From contig NZ_AJGC01000004.1 in NCBI RefSeq assembly GCF_000257395.1, forward strand, positions 1 through 45,620: a stretch of DNA of 45,620 nucleotides, read 5' to 3'. This stretch comes from Rickettsiella massiliensis 20B (lineage in GTDB: Bacteria > Pseudomonadota > Gammaproteobacteria > Diplorickettsiales > Diplorickettsiaceae). The position numbers and the translations under genes are program-made. The notes beneath the pieces are model-generated. The model had not been told where the DNA came from. It worked only from the letters and a program-made list of their open reading frames with translations, and searched no databases. Below are positions 41,324 through 45,620 of the stretch, piece after piece (within the stretch, counting starts at the first letter, position 1; each line of letters begins with the position of its first letter).

Positions 41324-43743
41324 ATGTTAAACATAGATCAATCAGGAAAATTTGATGACATCTTTAATGATGATTTAGAAGCATGTCATGATAAGAATTC
41401 TCATCTTGAAATTGAAAATAGCAGACTTAAAAGAAACATATATGATTGTTCTAAAGAAAAAAATCTTTTAATAATAAAACAAAATAATTTAGAAGCTAAG
41501 TTGCTGCAAATCAATGAACTGGAGAAAAAACTTGATATTGCTAATCAAAAAAACAATGATTATGAAAAGCAAAGGCAAAAGCTTGAAAATGATCTGAATA
41601 ATATCCAATATAAAATTCAGGGAGAGATTGATAAAAATCTCATGTTAAATAAGCTAGTTAATGAGCTTACTGAAAAAAATAATAAATTTATAAAGGACAG
41701 AAAAAGCTTAGAAAAAGATTTAGTAAATTTTGAAAAAAAATTCAATATTATATTGACAAAAAAAATGATTTGATTGCTAGAATAAAAAGTTTAAAGGATC
41801 AGACTAGCGAGGAGGCCATTGAGCTTAATCGTCAACTTAAAGAATATAATGAAAAAATTATAGTCTACGAGAATGAAAAAGAAGAAACTAAAGAAAAACT
41901 CAAAGTTTCCAATCAAGAAATTGAGGAATTAACCAAATCAAAAAATTTATTGGAAGAGGAACGCGATGCTTCGCGCCAAACCAATATTCAATTTGAAAAG
42001 CGAGTTGCGGCTTTAGAAGATGATTTAAATAAAACCGAACATGAGCTTAACCTGCAAAATAAAAATCTAATTTCTATAAAAAATCAATTGCAAATTTCTA
42101 GAAATGAGCTGGAGATATCTAAAAATGAGCAGGAGCGATTAATTGCAAATCAAAAAAACCTAGAATCTAGATTGCAGCAATTTAAAGATTTAGAGGGACA
42201 ACTTGAAACTGCTAATCAGAAAAACCATGAATTTGAAAAACAAAAAATAGATTTGGATAATAAAATCACCAAAATTGAAAACAAATTGCAAGATGAGCAA
42301 GATAAAAACAGTGATCTTATAAGATCTATTAATGATCTTAACGAAAAGAATAATAATTTTATTAAGTATAAAGAAATCCTAGAAAAAGATATAGTAATTC
42401 TTACAGAAAAAATAGCAGCGTATATTGCCAAAAAAAATGATCTAATTTCTAAAATAAAAGAAATGAAGGATCAAACTAGTGATGAAGTCAAGGAACTTAA
42501 TCGGGAACTTAAGGAATGCAATGATAAAATTATATTTTACGAGAAAGAAAAAGAAGAAATGAAAGAAAAACTTTTAGTCCCCAATGAAAAAATTGAAGAA
42601 CTAACTAACGCTAAAATAACGCTACAGAAAGATCTAGATTCCTCACGCCACACCAATACGCAACTTGAGAAGCAAATTGAAGCTTTAAAAGAACATCTAA
42701 ATAAAACCAAAAGGGAACTTAATCAGCAAGCTAAAACCATTTTCTCTATAAAAAATCAATTAGAAAACTCTCTAAATCAGTTGGAAGCAGCGAAGGGCGA
42801 GCAAGAGCAATGGATAAAAAATTATAAAGATTTAGAATATAAATTGCAGCAGTTTAAGGTTTTAGATGAACAACTTGATACTGCACATCAAAAAATCATT
42901 GAATATGAAAATAAAAAAATTTCATTAGATAATATAATTATTCAACTTGAAGATAAAATTAAAACTGAACTTGATAAAAATAATATTTTATCAAAAACTA
43001 TTAACGAACTTACTTTAAAAAATAATATGTTTCTTAAGGATAAAAAAACTTTAGAAAATGAACTAGTTAACCTTGAGGAATCGATAAAATTAGAAATTTC
43101 TATAAAAATGGATCTAGTTAATGAATTAAAAAATATAAAAGATCAAACTAGTCAAGAATTTATTGAACTAAATCGTAAGCTTGATAAATGTAATGAAAAA
43201 ATTATTGCGTATGAGAATGAAAAGGATAAAATCAAAGAAAGACTACAAATTTCCAATAGAGAAATTAATGAATTAACTAAGGATAAAATAACTTTACAGG
43301 AGCAGCTTGATTTAGAACGTCAAACCAATAGCCAATTTAATAAGCAGCTTAAAGTTTTAGAAGATAATTTATCTAAAACGCAAAACGATCTTAATTTGGA
43401 AAGTAAAAAACTAGTCGTTATAAGAAATGAATTGCAAGTTTCTAAAAATGAGTCAGAAGCCTCTAAAAATGAGCAGGAGCGATTAATAAAAGAGATTTCT
43501 GCGCTCAATGATACTATTGAATTACAAAAAAAAGAAATAGATGTAAATAAAAATTGTAACAAGGATAATTTAATTATTAATATGAAACTTAAAATTTTAC
43601 AAAAAAAACATGACACTTTTAAGAATCAAGTCGATTGCACTAACAAAAAAATTGAAGAGTTACTACAAAGAATTAGCCCAGAAGAGATTTTACGTTCCAA
43701 GTTAACTGATTTAATAGGAGATATAGCTGGTTTGATTATTTGA
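41324..43743 (+). pseudogene. Long repetitive coiled-coil protein, split by one frameshift
   Basis: Two frames (41324-41773 and 41770-43743) join into about 806 residues if the A8 run at 41758-41765 is read as A9: the break point LTKKMI then becomes TKKNDLIARIKSLKDQTS, exactly as in the later repeats (AKKNDLISKIKEMKDQTS). It is coiled coil almost throughout, made of a 224-residue unit (start KDQTS..ELNR.L) present nearly three times plus a partial first unit. The last 20 residues (EEILRSKLTDLIGDIAGLII) are hydrophobic. Long coiled coils of this type occur as filament, tether or effector proteins; no specific function can be assigned. Confidence 0.75.
41794..43743 (+). repeat. 672-bp in-frame long repeats
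   Basis: The marker AAGGATCA(G/A)ACTAG begins at 41794, 42466 and 43138 (AAAGATCA there), exactly 672 bases apart each time, or 224 codons. The units differ at many positions, so they are old duplications. The third is incomplete. Confidence 0.85.
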
Positions 43744-43781
43744 AAAAGTATAAATTATCATATAAAATGTATATCCTATAT

Positions 43782-43816
43782 CCCCAACTCAGTAGTGAAA
43801 AACTACTGAGTTGGGG
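43782..43816 (+). terminator. Strong Rho-independent terminator
   Basis: CCCCAACTCAGTAGT (43782-43796) pairs perfectly with ACTACTGAGTTGGGG (43802-43816) over a GAAAA loop, followed by TAGATTTTTCTTTT. It lies 39 bases after the coiled-coil gene stop. Confidence 0.92.
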
Positions 43817-43829
43817 TAGATTTTTCTTT

Positions 43830-45140
43830 TCCCAGCTTTAATTAGTAAGTATATCTTCAATTCACATAAATTGGGTGAGTAACTGTAACACTGCATTTAG
43901 TTTGAGTCATCGCAGCCTAGTTATTAACAAATATGAATTTGTCAGAACAAGTTGAATATCAATTCTTTTTTAATGACTTCCAAGTGATGTGCTCAACTGG
44001 ATATCGGCGTCTTGAAGTGGCCTTTAAATGCGTTATTCACTAAATCAGCCCTAATTTAAGGAAAAGTATAAACTGCTCTAGATTAATGGTATGGATACAC
44101 CACTCTACGCTAATCTACAGAATGCTGAGTCTTCAGTCGATTTCAGCTAGTGTATATTAAAAATTTTCTATTTTCCTCGAAAACATCACAGTTCACATAC
44201 ACACCAGAAAATCGTTGCACTGATACTCCCCAGACAATTTTTTCTATAGGTATATTTATCGCTACTATTTCAGTAACGTAGGCAATTTCTTTATATTTTG
44301 GTGATGTTGAAAATATTTTTACGTTACTCATTCAAGTATTTTTAGACAATAAATAGATTTTTCATGTGTTAAACTTGATTCAATATTTACATATTTATAA
44401 TTAAATAAAAAAGAACTAATTATTCCATAGTGGCTCTAAACAATCTCTTCTAACAATCTGCGAGCAGCTTGCGGATAAGTTATGCAATACAAGGCTGCAT
44501 CATTACTAAATAATCTAGTTAGCTCACTAGATTTTTTATTATTTTTTTAAGCTGATGTATATTTTTTTCTTAAAAAAAATTTTTAGTTTTGCTTTGTCTG
44601 TTCCTAACTTTTCTAATGCTTTGAAAACATCTCCTTGGTCATAGTCATGAACCCCATAAATATAAATAAAGTTATTTTTTGGGGTCGCAAGGTCTTTTTT
44701 AAGTGAATTGGTTCAGGGTAATCAACCGTAAAGTTGATAGATAGAATAACTAAAGGAAATTTTTTATCTTCATCCTCATAAAAATCAATTGCAAAATCTT
44801 CTTTATATGCATGTTAAATCGCATTTAATAACTTGAATACTATTGAAATAAATAATTTCACTTTCTGCACGATAAAACTGTCAAGGAGTGATAGTTTTTT
44901 CACAAAACACTTAGCCTTCTGTGGCGATTCGGACTCTATCGATAGAAATATACATGGAATATTTCTGACCATACAAATCGATTGTATTTAATTTAATCTG
45001 ATCTAGTTCTAATTTTTTCAGTTCTTGTATTTAATATTTTTTAACCGTCTTTGGAATTGCTTATTAATTTCAAGTTCATAGCTGAATTTCATAATATTTC
45101 CTTATAAAAAAATGCTTTATTATTTATTTCTTTATTATTA
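43830..45140. other. Decayed region with a remnant gene
   Basis: No intact gene is supported. On the minus strand about 44560-44815 two frames together read KEDFAIDFYEDEDKKFPLVILSINF, then, after an indel, a segment with FIYIYGVHDYDQGDVFKALEKL; the family is not recognised. A 62-residue open frame at 44143-44331 (minus) has no ribosome-binding site and is uncertain. The rest is AT-rich without visible structure. Confidence 0.45.
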
Positions 45141-45142
45141 AT

Positions 45143-45303
45143 AATTAGGGCGTGTTGACAATTCATAGAGGTAACCACAAATAGCCACAAGCCAAAGCAA
45201 GCATCGATTTATAATTTCTTTTCAACTTATCGTATCGGGTAGCAATGGCTCGAAAATATTTAAGTCGGACAAAAACATTTTCGATAAGATAGCTGGTCTT
45301 ATA
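45143..45303 (-). mobile_element. IS5-family element, right-end fragment
   Basis: The frame ending at 45163 reads SYLIENVFVRLKYFRAIATRYDKLKRNYKSMLALACGYLWLPL, the C-terminus of IS5-type DDE transposases (the conserved ENxFxRLKxFRxIATRYDKL with the catalytic Glu). GGGCGTGTTGACAATT at 45148-45163 is probably its terminal inverted repeat. The element is cut at about 45300, where portal sequence begins. Confidence 0.8.
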
Positions 45304-45620
45304 ATACGTCAAAAGAAGAAGTGATCTTAGTCTGTGATTATTATGAAAAAATTAGTAAAAAAGAAAAAATAGTAGAGTTATCAGACGGAAGCGTCATGAC
45401 CGATAATGAGTATGAACAATTTACTCAAAAATGGGAAGAATTAGGCACCATTGCGCAACTACCTGTCGTCATTAACAGAAGAAAAACCTCTATTATCAAA
45501 GTAATCCGCTATCGACTCATTGAGACGCAAATTATTGAATATCATGAAACGATATTTAAAGGGCTTCCACTTATTTTTGTTGATGGCGATAGCGAGTATT
45601 TACGTAATGGCGACAGAATG
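45303..45620 (+). CDS. P22-type portal protein, internal fragment cut by window end
   Basis: An open frame without start runs to the window end: VILVCDYYEKISKKEKIVEL, DGSVMTDNEYEQF, LPVVINRRKTSIIKVIRYRL, then TQIIEYHETIFKGLPLIFVD. This is the middle of a P22-like portal. Its last 85 bases are nearly identical to the 5' portal part of the chimera at 30365-31642. The 5' side is replaced by the IS5 fragment. Confidence 0.75.

Noticed and set aside
44143..44331. 62-residue minus-strand ORF
   Set aside because: Composition is protein-like but it has no ribosome-binding site and lies in decayed sequence; mentioned only in the gap entry.

Overview
The window is AT-rich DNA that looks like a plasmid or a plasmid-derived island from an arthropod- or protist-associated gammaproteobacterium of the Legionellales, most like Rickettsiella. 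That placement is inferred from a cyclodipeptide synthase of the XYP type, a giant ankyrin protein with a latrotoxin-like layout, P22-type phage fragments, type IV secretion remnants, Rpn-family fragments, and heavy gene decay with very low GC. No rRNA and no complete tRNA is present.

Layout. 0-2 kb: duplicated phage terminase/portal scraps around a frameshifted TIGR01777 epimerase. 1.9-7 kb (minus strand): a signalling block with a cyclodipeptide synthase translationally coupled to a PAS hybrid histidine kinase, a single-domain receiver and three tandem LuxR-type regulators (one frameshifted), plus a kinase remnant and several dyad symmetries. 7-9.4 kb: a RecE/RecT-type recombination pair, a small membrane protein and a ribbon-helix-helix regulator flanked by two matching 19-bp boxes. 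9.4-14.4 kb: HigBA and Phd/PIN toxin-antitoxin modules (both toxins broken), a coiled-coil protein with an HPD motif, and a 3' tRNA-Phe fragment that looks like an attachment site. 14.6-18.5 kb: the 1286-residue ankyrin protein. 18.5-20 kb: decayed genes.

20.6-35.1 kb: the most unusual part. It holds three related partition-like cassettes, each a ParA ATPase followed by a winged-helix protein. Cassette C (20.6-22.7 kb) is broken. Cassette A (24.5-27.3 kb) looks intact. Cassette B (31.8-35.0 kb) has a frameshift in ParA. The three winged-helix proteins share an almost identical C-terminal half at DNA level, while their N-terminal halves differ. In A and B a short-period repeat array of cassette-specific sequence lies both upstream of parA and inside the coding sequence of the partner gene; C shows only a short intragenic array. 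A conserved TAGTAGTAGTA / TACTACTACTA inverted repeat marks the point where variable and conserved halves meet. Between A and B lie a Rep-like gene, a DnaA box and prophage genes bounded by a 139-bp inverted repeat.

35-38 kb: a large PD-(D/E)XK-like nuclease coupled to a small partner gene, and an Rpn fragment. 39-39.6 kb: VirB9 and VirB10 remnants. 39.8-43.8 kb: two unrecognised genes, the second a coiled-coil protein built from 672-bp repeats and closed by a strong terminator. 43.8-45.6 kb: decayed sequence, an IS5-type fragment and another portal fragment cut by the window end.

A recurring theme is single-base indels in A/T runs that split otherwise recognisable genes (at least nine places). 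They may be real decay, slippage-rescued genes or assembly errors; the sequence alone cannot tell.
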